DNA of 64,000 nt. Origin: Pseudomonas laurylsulfativorans (GTDB lineage Bacteria > Pseudomonadota > Gammaproteobacteria > Pseudomonadales > Pseudomonadaceae). The notes under the pieces were generated by a model. It made no database searches. It saw only the letters and a program-made list of their open reading frames with translations, and was not told the origin of the DNA. The translations under genes and the position numbers were made by a program. Shown here one piece after another: positions 1 through 8,803 of the stretch; positions within the stretch are counted from its first letter, which is position 1, and each line of letters starts with the position of its first letter. The DNA lies in assembly GCF_002906155.1 (NCBI RefSeq), contig NZ_MUJK01000003.1, positions 1 to 64,000 on the forward strand, read 5' to 3'.

Positions 1-3000
1 AAAGCAGCGGACCTATCACCCCCGGCACCTTCACCGGCACTTACGGCACCCTGGTACTGAATGCCAACGGCACGTACACCTACACCCTGAACACCAGCGA
101 TGTCGACTTCAAGGCGTTGCACGGCGGCGGCAACGGCACCGAAACCTTCACCTACACCATCACCGATGCGGACGGCGACACCAGCACCGCCAACCTGGTG
201 CTCAACGTCCACAACAACGATGACCTGGTCACCCTCAACGGCCTCGACGTGTATGGTGGCGAGCTGACGGTCTACGAGAAAAACCTCAGTGATGGCACCA
301 GCCCCAGCACGTCGGCCCTGACCCAGAGCGGGACCTTTACAGTGACTGCCCTCGATGGCCTGCAGACCTTGACCGTAGGCACCATCACTGTCATCAGCGG
401 TGGTGTGGTCGCCGGCTTCCCGCAAACCGCCGTCACGCCGTTGGGCAGCACCCTGACCATCACCGGGTTCAACGCCACCACCGGGGTGATCAGCTACAGC
501 TACACCCTCAACGATAACGAAACCCATCCAACGGCCAACGGCGCCAACAGCCTCATCGAGAACTTCAACGTCGTCGCTACCGATACCGATGGCGACAGTG
601 CGACCGGACAGATCAACGTCAACATCGTCGATGACCTGCCGAGCGCCAAACCTGATTCGTCGTCGGTGACGGAGGGCGGCACAGTCAATATCAGTGTGCT
701 GGGCAATGACATCAGCGGCGCCGATGGTCCGGCGACGGTGGTCGGCGTGCGCGCCGGTAGCAATACCGCGACGTCAGCCGTCGGTGGGTTGGGCAACCCG
801 ATCACTGGCACCTATGGCTACCTGACCCTTGATGCCAATGGCAACGCGGTGTATCACAGCAACCCGAATTCGGTCGGCGCTGCCGGGGCCACTGATACCT
901 TCACCTACACCGTGCGCGACTCCGATGGCGATGAAAGCACCACCACCGTCACCATCAACGTGGCCAACAGCAACATCAAGGCCAACCCCGACAGCGACGT
1001 GACGGTCTACGAAAAAGCCCTCGACCTGAGCAAGGACGGCCAGGACCTGGCTGCCGGTACGGTCACCGGCAGCGACCCGGGCAATACCGGTGAAACCGCG
1101 TCCGGGACCCTGGTCGGATCTGTCTCGGGTGCCAGCGGCGCGCTCACCTATACGCTGGTCGGCAGCGCCACCGGCACCTACGGGCAGATGCTGCTCAACC
1201 CCGACGGTAGCTACACCTACACCCTGACCTCGGCACCGAAAACCTCGCCGAATGCCAACGATGGACCGAACAGCCTGAGTGAGAGCTTCACCTACAAGGC
1301 CACCGATGCGTCGGGCAACAGCAGCACCAGCACCATTGTGGTCAACATTGTCGATGACGTGCCCAAGGCGGTGGCCTCGGATCGCTCGGTGGCGGCCGTG
1401 GAGATCGATTCCAACCTGCTGATCGTGCTCGACGTCTCCGGCAGTATGGCCGATGCTTCCGGCGTGTACGACGCGTCGGGCGCGAGCCTGTCGCGGCTGG
1501 CCCTGGCCAAGCAGGCCATCAGTGCCTTGCTGGATAAATACGACGACCTCGGCGATGTGAAAGTGCAACTCGTCACGTTCAGCAGCAGCGCCACCGACAG
1601 AACCTCGGTGTGGGTCGATGTCGCGACCGCCAAGACACTGCTCACCGGCCTCACCGCTAACGGTGGCACCAACTACGACGCCGCCGTGGCGACCATGCAG
1701 ACCGCGTTCAACACTTCGGGCAAGCTGACCGGCGCACAAAACGTCGGCTACTTCTTCTCCGACGGTAAACCCACCAGCGGCCAGGAAATCGGTACCAGCG
1801 ACGAAACCGCGCTGAAAGCTTTCCTCGATGCCAACAACATCAAGAACTACGCGATCGGCCTGGGCAGTGGCGTGAGCAACGCCAACCTCAATCCGCTGGC
1901 CTATGACGGCAGCAGCCACACCAACACCAATTCGGTGGTGGTGACCGACCTCAACCAGCTCAACTCGGTGCTGTCCGGCACTGTGATCGGCGCACCGGTG
2001 ACCGGTTCTCTACTGGGCGATGGCGGAACCTTCGGTGCCGACGGCGGCTTCATCAAAACCATCACGGTGGACGGCATCACGTACACCTACGATCCGAGCG
2101 GCAACAGCAACCAGGGCTCGCTGACGTTTAGTGGCACCGTCAACCACGGCACCTTCAATACCGTGAACAACACGCTGAGCATTGCCACCAACAACAGCGG
2201 TACCTTGCTGATCAACCTGGACTCTGGCGACTACACCTACATTTCGCAGAAAACCACCTCGGTGGTGATCACCGAAAACATCGGCTTCACCGTTAGCGAC
2301 AACGACGGCGACCTGGCCAGCTCCACCCTGACGATCAAAGTCATACCTAACGCCCCGCCCGTGGCCGTCGATGATAACGTCATCACCAACGTGCTCGATG
2401 GCACCGTCGTGGTGCCGGGCGAGCTGTTGCTGGCCAACGACACCGACCCTAACGGTGATCAACTCTCGGCAACACCGACTTCCTTCACTACTGGCTGGAT
2501 ATCGAGGAGCGCGGACTTTGTCGGGGTCAACCAGAACTACATCTTCAACAACGCGACGGCCGTGAATATTGCCCGCAGTGCCTTTGTCAAAGACGCGACC
2601 GCCACGACCGCCATGCTGATTGTCAGTGGCGCGCTGGGTTCGGTCGGCGGCAATAGTGCTGACGATTTCATTACCGTCAACCTCAAAGACGGCGAAACCC
2701 TCAACCTGAACTACGAAACGACCGGGCGCATCGCCATGGAGTACTCGGTCGCCGGCAGCGCGTACACGCCTATCCAGAACGGCGAGACCATCCCCTCGAC
2801 AGGAGGTGGGATCTACCAGATCCACATCAGCAACATCCCCAACGGCTCGGGGGGGGGCGGCAACGGCTCTGAAAACTATAAACTGACCATGACCGTCAAC
2901 TTCGCCGGGGGCCATGACATTGCTCCGGACTACCACGGCACCTACACCGCCAACGACAACCATGGCGGCAGCGACTCGGCCAACGTGACCATCAGCTATC

Positions 3001-3824
3001 AGGACGGCCACACCCTCACCGGCACCAGCGGGGATGATGTCCTGGTGGCGGGCCCGGGCAGCAACATCATCAATGCCGGCGACGGCAATGATGTGCTCAC
3101 TGCAGGCTCCGGCAACAACGAGCTGCACGGCGGCGCCGGCAATGATTTGCTCTACAGCGGCCCGGGCAATGACGCCCTGGATGGCGGCCCGGGCATCGAC
3201 ACGGTCAGCTACGCCCACGCCACCGCCGCAGTGACGGTCAACCTCGGTCTGCTCGGTGGGCAAAACACCCTGGGCGCGGGCACGGACACCCTGACCGGCA
3301 TCGAAAACCTCACCGGGTCGAACTTCAACGACACCCTGACCGGTGACAACAATAACAACGTGATCAACGGCGGCCTGGGCAACGACATCCTCAACGGCGG
3401 GGACGGCGATGACTTGCTGATCGGTGGCCTGGGCAACAACTCCCTCAGCGGCGGGGCAGGGTCCGATACCTTCCAGTGGCTCAAGGGCAACAGTGGCCAT
3501 GACGTGATCAGCGACTTCACGCCCGGCACTGACAAGCTCGACCTGTCGCAACTGCTGCAAGGGGAGAACGGCACCACGGCTTCGCTGGATGACTACCTGC
3601 ACTTCACCGTCACCGGCAGCGGGCCGTCGACGGTGACCAGCATCGACGTCAGCGCCATGGCCGGCGCCGCGCCGAACCAGACCATCGACCTGGCCGGCGT
3701 CAATCTTGCCAGCTATTACGGTGTAACGCCGGGAGCGGGTGGGGTGATCGCTGGCGGGCATGATACGGCGACCATCATCAACGGCATGCTCAACGATCAT
3801 TCGTTGAAGGTGGACACCGTGTGA
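1..3824 (+). CDS. lapA: LapA-type giant RTX adhesin, C-terminal part (5' end outside window)
   Basis: The reading frame is open from the first base, so this is the 3' end of a much longer gene; about 1,273 codons are visible. Up to about 1380 there are repeated VCBS/cadherin-like modules with motifs such as DTDGDSATG and TFTYTVRDSDGDEST. A von Willebrand A domain follows at about 1400-2000, with the metal-site motif DVSGS. RTX nonapeptide repeats of the GGAGNDLL kind occupy about 3030-3480 and would bind calcium. The last ~100 residues (SDFTPGTDKLDLSQLL) look like a type I secretion signal. This order is typical of LapA-class surface adhesins. The convergent lapD and lapG nearby support the call. 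The N-terminal retention module and LapG cleavage site are not in the window. The symbol is by analogy; another large RTX adhesin of this class is possible. Confidence 0.85.
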   Translation, partial: SSGPITPGTFTGTYGTLVLNANGTYTYTLNTSDVDFKALHGGGNGTETFTYTITDADGDTSTANLVLNVHNNDDLVTLNGLDVYGGELTVYEKNLSDGTSPSTSALTQSGTFTVTALDGLQTLTVGTITVISGGVVAGFPQTAVTPLGSTLTITGFNATTGVISYSYTLNDNETHPTANGANSLIENFNVVATDTDGDSATGQINVNIVDDLPSAKPDSSSVTEGGTVNISVLGNDISGADGPATVVGVRAGSNTATSAVGGLGNPITGTYGYLTLDANGNAVYHSNPNSVGAAGATDTFTYTVRDSDGDESTTTVTINVANSNIKANPDSDVTVYEKALDLSKDGQDLAAGTVTGSDPGNTGETASGTLVGSVSGASGALTYTLVGSATGTYGQMLLNPDGSYTYTLTSAPKTSPNANDGPNSLSESFTYKATDASGNSSTSTIVVNIVDDVPKAVASDRSVAAVEIDSNLLIVLDVSGSMADASGVYDASGASLSRLALAKQAISALLDKYDDLGDVKVQLVTFSSSATDRTSVWVDVATAKTLLTGLTANGGTNYDAAVATMQTAFNTSGKLTGAQNVGYFFSDGKPTSGQEIGTSDETALKAFLDANNIKNYAIGLGSGVSNANLNPLAYDGSSHTNTNSVVVTDLNQLNSVLSGTVIGAPVTGSLLGDGGTFGADGGFIKTITVDGITYTYDPSGNSNQGSLTFSGTVNHGTFNTVNNTLSIATNNSGTLLINLDSGDYTYISQKTTSVVITENIGFTVSDNDGDLASSTLTIKVIPNAPPVAVDDNVITNVLDGTVVVPGELLLANDTDPNGDQLSATPTSFTTGWISRSADFVGVNQNYIFNNATAVNIARSAFVKDATATTAMLIVSGALGSVGGNSADDFITVNLKDGETLNLNYETTGRIAMEYSVAGSAYTPIQNGETIPSTGGGIYQIHISNIPNGSGGGGNGSENYKLTMTVNFAGGHDIAPDYHGTYTANDNHGGSDSANVTISYQDGHTLTGTSGDDVLVAGPGSNIINAGDGNDVLTAGSGNNELHGGAGNDLLYSGPGNDALDGGPGIDTVSYAHATAAVTVNLGLLGGQNTLGAGTDTLTGIENLTGSNFNDTLTGDNNNNVINGGLGNDILNGGDGDDLLIGGLGNNSLSGGAGSDTFQWLKGNSGHDVISDFTPGTDKLDLSQLLQGENGTTASLDDYLHFTVTGSGPSTVTSIDVSAMAGAAPNQTIDLAGVNLASYYGVTPGAGGVIAGGHDTATIINGMLNDHSLKVDTV

Positions 3825-3843
3825 GCTGAAAGCCTGAACGAAA

Positions 3844-3876
3844 AACCCGTCATCCCTGTGTAAGGGATGGCGGGTT
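3844..3876 (+). terminator. Hairpin downstream of the adhesin gene
   Basis: A near-perfect inverted repeat, AACCCGTCATCCCT / AGGGATGGCGGGTT, with a 5-base loop starts 20 bases after the adhesin stop codon. The following T-run is short, so it may act together with the second hairpin just downstream. Confidence 0.7.
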
Positions 3877-3904
3877 TAATGAGAGGGTCAGCCTGACCGA
3901 GAAA

Positions 3905-3935
3905 CCCTGCAGGTTCACGCTTGCAGGGCTTTTTT
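3905..3935 (+). terminator. Rho-independent terminator
   Basis: Stem CCCTGCA / TGCAGGG followed by C and six Ts. It is the second hairpin after the adhesin gene and has the classic intrinsic terminator form on the plus strand. Confidence 0.75.
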
Positions 3936-3992
3936 CATTGCCAGGCACTGCTGATGAAAAGCCTGCGGAGCAATCAGGTAAACAACGTCGAC

Positions 3993-4136
3993 TTACCCTA
4001 AGACACCACCGTCAACATACAGGCCGATGCCCGAATTCTGGTAGGCGCCGGATCCGTAGAAGTGAATAAACTCTTGTTGAGACACTTTTCCGTTACTTGG
4101 AGTGAAGTTTCCACTTGGGTCTTTGACTTTATCAAT
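3993..4136 (-). pseudogene. Decayed Ig-like repeat fragment, 47 codons, no start codon
   Basis: On the minus strand an open stretch follows an in-frame TAA and runs to another TAA with no ATG. It reads IDKVKDPSGNFTPSNG..., then GSGAYQNSGIGLYVDGG. This resembles the opening of the Ig-like gene just upstream (IRDSSGNFVGRNG...), including the SGNF and NG positions. It lies in a different frame from the end of that gene. I infer it is the remnant of another Ig-like repeat, left by truncation or a frameshift. It fills most of the otherwise empty interval between the adhesin terminators and the Ig-like gene. Confidence 0.55.
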
Positions 4137-4149
4137 TTACAGATCAGAG

Positions 4150-5349
4150 TTACCCGGTAGTAATCGTCCATGAATTAGACTCGGCATTGTCACCGTAATT
4201 TGCCACCGCGAAGAGTGTATAAGTGGTTTTGGCGTTCAGGTTATTGACCAGTCTGGCCCATTTACCCGTATCGTCGGTTTGTTCCGGCCTTGGGTCGATG
4301 ACTCCGTTGATCTTTAGCCAGATCTGCGCTAGCGGGGCCGCATTACCCCGGGCAATTACATGGTTGTATGGCGTACTACCGTTGTCCTCGATCAGGCCGT
4401 TCGAATCGTACACGCGGGTATTGTGCGGCCTGAGGATGGACGCCACGGTAAAGGTGCGGGGCGGTTCGGAAATCTCGCCATCACCATATAGCGCCTGGGC
4501 GGTCAGGCTGTAGGAGTCGGGTGTCACATCAATCTCGATCTCCCAGAATCCGTCGCCCTCCCGGGCGGTCGCCGTTGCTCCGTCGATAGGGCTGCCGTTA
4601 TTGCGCAGTTGCACCTCTTTGCCGGGCCAGCCGTAACCGCGGACTATAACCCTGCCGTCATAGGTGGTGCCGCCTTCAGGGATCACCCTCTGGGAATCGG
4701 AGACCTGACAAAGGATCAGTTTTGCATCCGATACGACGCGGAAGTCGAACACACTGGACGCTTTGCCATTGGCTGCCTTGATCTTGATGCCGTAGGTACC
4801 AGCGGTGAGTCCGTCGAAGGTGAGGTTGAACATGCCGTCAGGATCAACGGTGGTTTTCTTGCCTGTGGATGTGTCGCCGTTGAACGCTTCAACTTCCATA
4901 TCGGGAGGTGCGTAGCCGGAGAACTCCAACGAGTCGCCGTCGTAGGTCGCGCCACTTTCAATCGGGCCATCCTTGCCAGCGACTTTTTCGATGATTGGCG
5001 TCTCGGTCGCCAGCACGAAAATGTACTGTGAGGAGAAATCGTAAGGTGGTCTTTTTTCGATAGCATTAAGGCTGTAGCGTTTGAAGCCAAAGTTAAAGTC
5101 GAGTCTTTTGATCCAGTTTCCTGAAGTATCGCTGGTCACATCACTGAGAGGGTGAATACGATCGCGAATGTTGAGTGCAGTATTTGCGCCGGCGGTACCC
5201 TTTAATTCCAGGACTGGGTCAAAAGTAACGCCGTTCCTGCCAACGAAATTACCGCTGCTGTCTCGGATTTCATCGAAGGTTGTTTTCGCTGTTTCTTCAC
5301 TCTGCGTGGTTGAAGTGAGTGTCGAAGTATTGGGTGGTTTAGCGGTCAT
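4150..5349 (-). CDS. Ig-like/bacterial fold repeat protein of unknown function
   Basis: 399 residues made of about four ~95-residue repeats. Each opens with a pattern like I..G.TTYDG..V...GYA.PG..V.L and closes with G.W......L....Y.LTA.A.YG (examples: SGYAPPDMEVEAFNGD, VRGYGWPGKEVQLRNNG, ARGNAAPLAQIWLKING). The N-terminus, MTAKPPNTSTLTST, is polar and is not a Sec signal. There are no membrane segments and only one obvious Cys. The domains suggest a beta-sandwich binding or surface protein, but no function can be assigned. It sits convergent to the adhesin gene and upstream of lapD on the same strand, about 135 bases after the lapD stop. The base composition looks more AT-rich than its neighbours by eye. 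A decayed repeat lies just beyond its 3' end. Confidence 0.75.
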   Translation of the reverse strand: MTAKPPNTSTLTSTTQSEETAKTTFDEIRDSSGNFVGRNGVTFDPVLELKGTAGANTALNIRDRIHPLSDVTSDTSGNWIKRLDFNFGFKRYSLNAIEKRPPYDFSSQYIFVLATETPIIEKVAGKDGPIESGATYDGDSLEFSGYAPPDMEVEAFNGDTSTGKKTTVDPDGMFNLTFDGLTAGTYGIKIKAANGKASSVFDFRVVSDAKLILCQVSDSQRVIPEGGTTYDGRVIVRGYGWPGKEVQLRNNGSPIDGATATAREGDGFWEIEIDVTPDSYSLTAQALYGDGEISEPPRTFTVASILRPHNTRVYDSNGLIEDNGSTPYNHVIARGNAAPLAQIWLKINGVIDPRPEQTDDTGKWARLVNNLNAKTTYTLFAVANYGDNAESNSWTITTG

Positions 5350-5483
5350 TTTGATGACTCCGGGTGTTGAATAGTAAGGGTGCCGGAGTGATTTAAAACC
5401 TGGTCAGATAGCTTGCCTACTATCATAAGTAACAGATACAAGTTGGTTTCCGAACAATGGTAAAAGTTGCATTGGCTGCCTGG

Positions 5484-7424
5484 CTACGTTGGCTTCGGCG
5501 CCCCGATCAACTGCCCCATCGCCCCGAATACACCCAACTCCCGGATAACCCCCAGTTCCCCTGATGTCTCGACCATCTCGGCAATCAGCGGCAAATCAAT
5601 GCTGTGGGTCGCGCGAAAGATCGCGTCGATGAACAGACGCTTGTCTGGTTGCATGTCAATGTTGCGAATGTAGGCCCCATCAATTTTCAGGTATGCCAAC
5701 CCCAAATGAGTGAGGTTGCCGATCTGGCTGAAGCGCCCGCCAAAGTGTTGCAGACCGATTCGATAACCGCTGGCAAGCAGTCTGTGGCTCAAACGCTGCA
5801 GTTCTTCAGGGGGTGGCAACTGGCGCTCGTCGATTTCCAGGGTCAGCAGCGGCGCCAGTTCGGGAAGAGAGTCGAGCAGGTCGAGGACTGCTCGCCATTG
5901 CACCTGATCGCGCAGAGTGCGGCCGGACAGGCTCAGTGCCAAGGGCCGGCGGTTGATCACCAGGTCGTCCAGCGTGGCTTCGAGCATCGCCAGGTCGAAG
6001 CGTGCCGACCAGCCGAGACGCTCGATCCACGGCAAGAAATGTCCGGCGGTAATCGCTTCGCCCCGTGGGTCGAGCAGGCGTGCGAGCACTTTGTGATGCA
6101 GCACCTGGCGGGTGTCGGCGCATTGCACGACGGGCTGGAAGTACAACTGCATTTTACCTTCGGTCAAGGCATCGTCGATCCAGGTGCGCCAGTCGTGCTG
6201 GGAATGATTCGGTGCGGTGTCACGGTGGCCCAAGTACACCCAGGGTCGCTCGAGATGTTGCCGTGATTCGGTCAGTGCCTGATCAAGTCGCAAAAGTACA
6301 TTGCTGACCGGCTCACCGGGGCGGTAGGCGACAACACCCAGATGGGCAACCGGCATGCAATCGCTGGCGCCGGTCAGGCGCAGGTTCTCCAGGCTGACGC
6401 TGATGTCGGCAGCCAGGCGCTCGGCGCTTTCGGCGTCCAGACCGGGTGTCAACAGGCTGAATTCTCCACCCCGATTGCGTGCCGCCAGCCAGGTGCGACG
6501 CTCCGGCAATTGAGTCAGGCGCTTGAGCAATTCGCCCACGGCACTGATCAGTGCGTCTGTCCGTTGGCCGCCCAGTCGCTGGTTGAGCCCGTTCAGGTCG
6601 TTGATCCGCAACATCAATAAATGGCCATCGCGGCTCTGTTCGTACACTCGCAAATGGTCGGCCAGTTGCTCGTCGAGCAGGCGTCGGTTGGCCAGGCCGG
6701 TGAGGCTGTCCAGATAGGATTCGGCCCGCAGCTTTTCGCTGCGCTCAGCCTCTTCGACAAACAGAGCCTTGAGCTTTTCGACCATCTGGTTCATGGCCAG
6801 CACCACCCGTTTCAGTTCCGGTGTCCGTGGCAGGTTGGGCAGGCTGAGAAACTCGCGTTTACTGATGGCCTGGGCTTGTCGGACCATGCTGTCGAGTGGG
6901 CGGAATTGCTGGCGCAGCATCCATCCTCCAATCACCGCACTGAACAGCCCGCACAACAGCAACCAGATCAGGCTGCCGAGGGTGCTGTCCCAGAGCTTGG
7001 CCAGGGCGAATTGCGGATTGCTCAGCACTTCGACCCGTGCCAGCTGTTCCCAGCCGCGCATGATCAAGGCGTCGCCTCCTTCCGGGCGCAGGTTGACCAG
7101 GGTGACGAACCAGTCAGGCACACCGTCGATTTTCGAGGGTGCGCTGCGCTCTACCAGGGTTTGCTGATCCTTGAGCCTGATGACGCGGATGCTGCTGAAA
7201 TAGCCGCTGTCGAAAATCGAACTGACCATCAGCTCCATCATTGCCGGGTCATCGACCTGTGCCGTCAGCGACAGCCCCAGCGCGGTGGCCGCGTCCTGGG
7301 CGTGGGCACGCAGCTGACTGAGCGTCTGCTCGCGGGAGCTTTCCAGGCTGGCAAAAAAACTGCCGCTGAACGCCACCAGCAGGAACAGGCAGATGGCCAG
7401 GAACAACTGTTTACGCAGTGTCAT
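5484..7424 (-). CDS. lapD: LapD, c-di-GMP receptor controlling adhesin retention
   Basis: 646-residue inner-membrane protein: TM1 at about 6-26, a periplasmic LapD/MoxY-type domain at 27-148, TM2 at about 150-170, then HAMP, GGDEF and EAL domains. Both enzyme domains are degenerate: the GGDEF site reads RGGEF (318-322) and the EAL site reads KVL (445-447). This fits a receptor rather than an enzyme. Trp125 is in the periplasmic domain; from memory of the Pf0-1 protein, this Trp inserts into LapG. When c-di-GMP is bound, LapD sequesters LapG so the adhesin stays on the surface. The start has an AAGGAG ribosome site. lapG lies 22 bases upstream, so the two form one transcript. Confidence 0.93.
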   Translation of the reverse strand: MTLRKQLFLAICLFLLVAFSGSFFASLESSREQTLSQLRAHAQDAATALGLSLTAQVDDPAMMELMVSSIFDSGYFSSIRVIRLKDQQTLVERSAPSKIDGVPDWFVTLVNLRPEGGDALIMRGWEQLARVEVLSNPQFALAKLWDSTLGSLIWLLLCGLFSAVIGGWMLRQQFRPLDSMVRQAQAISKREFLSLPNLPRTPELKRVVLAMNQMVEKLKALFVEEAERSEKLRAESYLDSLTGLANRRLLDEQLADHLRVYEQSRDGHLLMLRINDLNGLNQRLGGQRTDALISAVGELLKRLTQLPERRTWLAARNRGGEFSLLTPGLDAESAERLAADISVSLENLRLTGASDCMPVAHLGVVAYRPGEPVSNVLLRLDQALTESRQHLERPWVYLGHRDTAPNHSQHDWRTWIDDALTEGKMQLYFQPVVQCADTRQVLHHKVLARLLDPRGEAITAGHFLPWIERLGWSARFDLAMLEATLDDLVINRRPLALSLSGRTLRDQVQWRAVLDLLDSLPELAPLLTLEIDERQLPPPEELQRLSHRLLASGYRIGLQHFGGRFSQIGNLTHLGLAYLKIDGAYIRNIDMQPDKRLFIDAIFRATHSIDLPLIAEMVETSGELGVIRELGVFGAMGQLIGAPKPT

Positions 7425-7446
7425 ACATCGCTCCTTGCCGTGGCGG

Positions 7447-8154
7447 TTAGCCGTCGCCGATGTCGAAGCCTTCGGCCTGCATCTTTTTCAGCACGTCCTG
7501 CCAGCGCGAGAGCTTTTTCGAGTCGCTACTGCGCTGGCCACCGTTCTTGCCCGGCAGGTACAGGCCTTCGGCGTTGAAGGCGTACACCGGCAGCAAGTCT
7601 TTGCGTTGGGACGCGGGGCGGATTTCGCCGATCAGGTTGTCCAGCACCAGTGGGTCAGCCGTGGGGGTGCTGTAGAACGTCAGCACCATGTGCGCCTGGT
7701 TCTGGCTCAGGGCCTTGACGTAGGTGATGCGCAGTTTTTCGCTGGGAATGCCGAGTCGGCGCAGGCTGAAATACTTCGCCAATGCATAGTCCTCGCAATC
7801 GGCGGTGCCCTTGATCAGGGCTTCGACGGGCGTGGCCCAGTAATCGGTCTGTTGCCAGATGCGCGTGTCGTCCTGGAAATTCAACTGCTGATTGAAGAAT
7901 CGGTTCACCGTGTTGAGCTGCTCACGCTCTGGCGCGCCGCGTGCAGCTTGCAGCATTTGACTCCACGCCTCGATCCGGCCTCGTGCCGGTCCCAGCGGGC
8001 CGTAGCGCTTTTCTACGGTTTGCAGGATCTGCGCAAAGTCCCAGTCGGCCCTGACCCCGTTGAATAAGGCCAGTAGCAAACCCGCCAGCAGCAACCAGCC
8101 GCCGAGCCGAAGTCGGAGCGCTGGCCATCCTGGACTACGCAGACTGCAGGCCAT
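7447..8154 (-). CDS. lapG: LapG, periplasmic calcium-dependent cysteine protease
   Basis: 235 residues with an N-terminal membrane/signal segment (GGWLLLAGLLLALFNGVRA) and a transglutaminase-like (DUF920) protease domain. A likely catalytic triad is visible: Cys120 in GTADCEDYAL, His155 in QAHMVLTF and Asp172 in PLVLDNL. LapG cuts the N-terminal retention region of LapA-type adhesins when LapD releases it, which disperses the biofilm. It is the first gene of the lapG-lapD pair and lies convergent to the adhesin gene. Confidence 0.93.
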   Translation of the reverse strand: MACSLRSPGWPALRLRLGGWLLLAGLLLALFNGVRADWDFAQILQTVEKRYGPLGPARGRIEAWSQMLQAARGAPEREQLNTVNRFFNQQLNFQDDTRIWQQTDYWATPVEALIKGTADCEDYALAKYFSLRRLGIPSEKLRITYVKALSQNQAHMVLTFYSTPTADPLVLDNLIGEIRPASQRKDLLPVYAFNAEGLYLPGKNGGQRSSDSKKLSRWQDVLKKMQAEGFDIGDG

Positions 8155-8249
8155 GTCTGGCTGCTCGAATTTAGGTTCGTGGAGTTTAGGTGGAGTTTTA
8201 GCAGGGGGAGGGCAGATCGTCGGCCGAAGGGGCGCTCAATGAGCTTTTT

Positions 8250-8380
8250 GTGGCGAGGGGGCTTGCCCCCGTTGGGTTGCGAAGCGACCCCAAACCATTT
8301 AATCCAGATATCCCTGGTACACCGCGTTCACCTGTTTTGCGACTGCTGCGCAGCCGAACGGGGGCAAGCCCCCTCGCCAC
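8250..8380. repeat. REPIN (inverted REP pair), G-rich subtype
   Basis: Two copies of the same ~24-base element face each other: GTGGCGAGGGGGCTTGCC at 8250 and its reverse complement ending at 8380, around an ~80-base spacer. The core differs from the GAGCGAGCTTGCTCGC type seen elsewhere in the window, so it belongs to a different REP subgroup. It lies between lapG and the DUF454 gene. Confidence 0.85.
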
Positions 8381-8397
8381 AATGGTCCCGGGAAATT

Positions 8398-8793
8398 TCA
8401 GGACTTGCGCAGGGTTTTCTGCTTGAGGATGTACAGGGTCACCAGCACCGCACTGGTCAGCATGAAGCCCCGCGCCCAGGGCAGCGGCACCAGGTAGCAG
8501 GAAAACAGGATGCTCGCCCACATCAGACCGATGGCGTAGACCTTGCCCTTGAGCGGTATGCCGTTGCCATCCAGGTAATCACGAATCCACGGGCCAAGCC
8601 GAGGATGTTCGACCAGCCATTGATAGAAGCGCGGCGAGCTGCGGGCGAAGCAGGCGGCCGCCAGCAGCAGGAAAGGGGTGGTGGGCAATACCGGCAGGAA
8701 AATCCCGATCACCCCCAGCACCACGCTCAGCCAGCCGATGGCCAGCAGCACGTAGCGCAACATCAGGGGGCGGTTGCCTATGGGGTTGTCCAT
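8398..8793 (-). CDS. YbaN-like DUF454 inner-membrane protein
   Basis: 131 residues with hydrophobic segments at the N-terminus (YVLLAIGWLSVVLGVIGIFLP) and near the middle/C-terminus (SILFSCYLVPLPWA). The motif GIFLPVLPTTPFLLLAAACF is typical of the DUF454/YbaN family. The biochemical role of the family is unknown. Its start is 10 bases after the stop codon of the UPF0149 gene, so the two are probably co-transcribed. Confidence 0.85.
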   Translation of the reverse strand: MDNPIGNRPLMLRYVLLAIGWLSVVLGVIGIFLPVLPTTPFLLLAAACFARSSPRFYQWLVEHPRLGPWIRDYLDGNGIPLKGKVYAIGLMWASILFSCYLVPLPWARGFMLTSAVLVTLYILKQKTLRKS

Positions 8794-8803
8794 AGGCTGG
8801 ATC

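Noticed and set aside
774-3800. Long minus-strand ORFs opposite the adhesin gene (774-1919 and 2010-3800)
   Set aside because: They mirror the repeats of the plus-strand gene, have unnatural composition and no ribosome site. High GC makes such shadows common.
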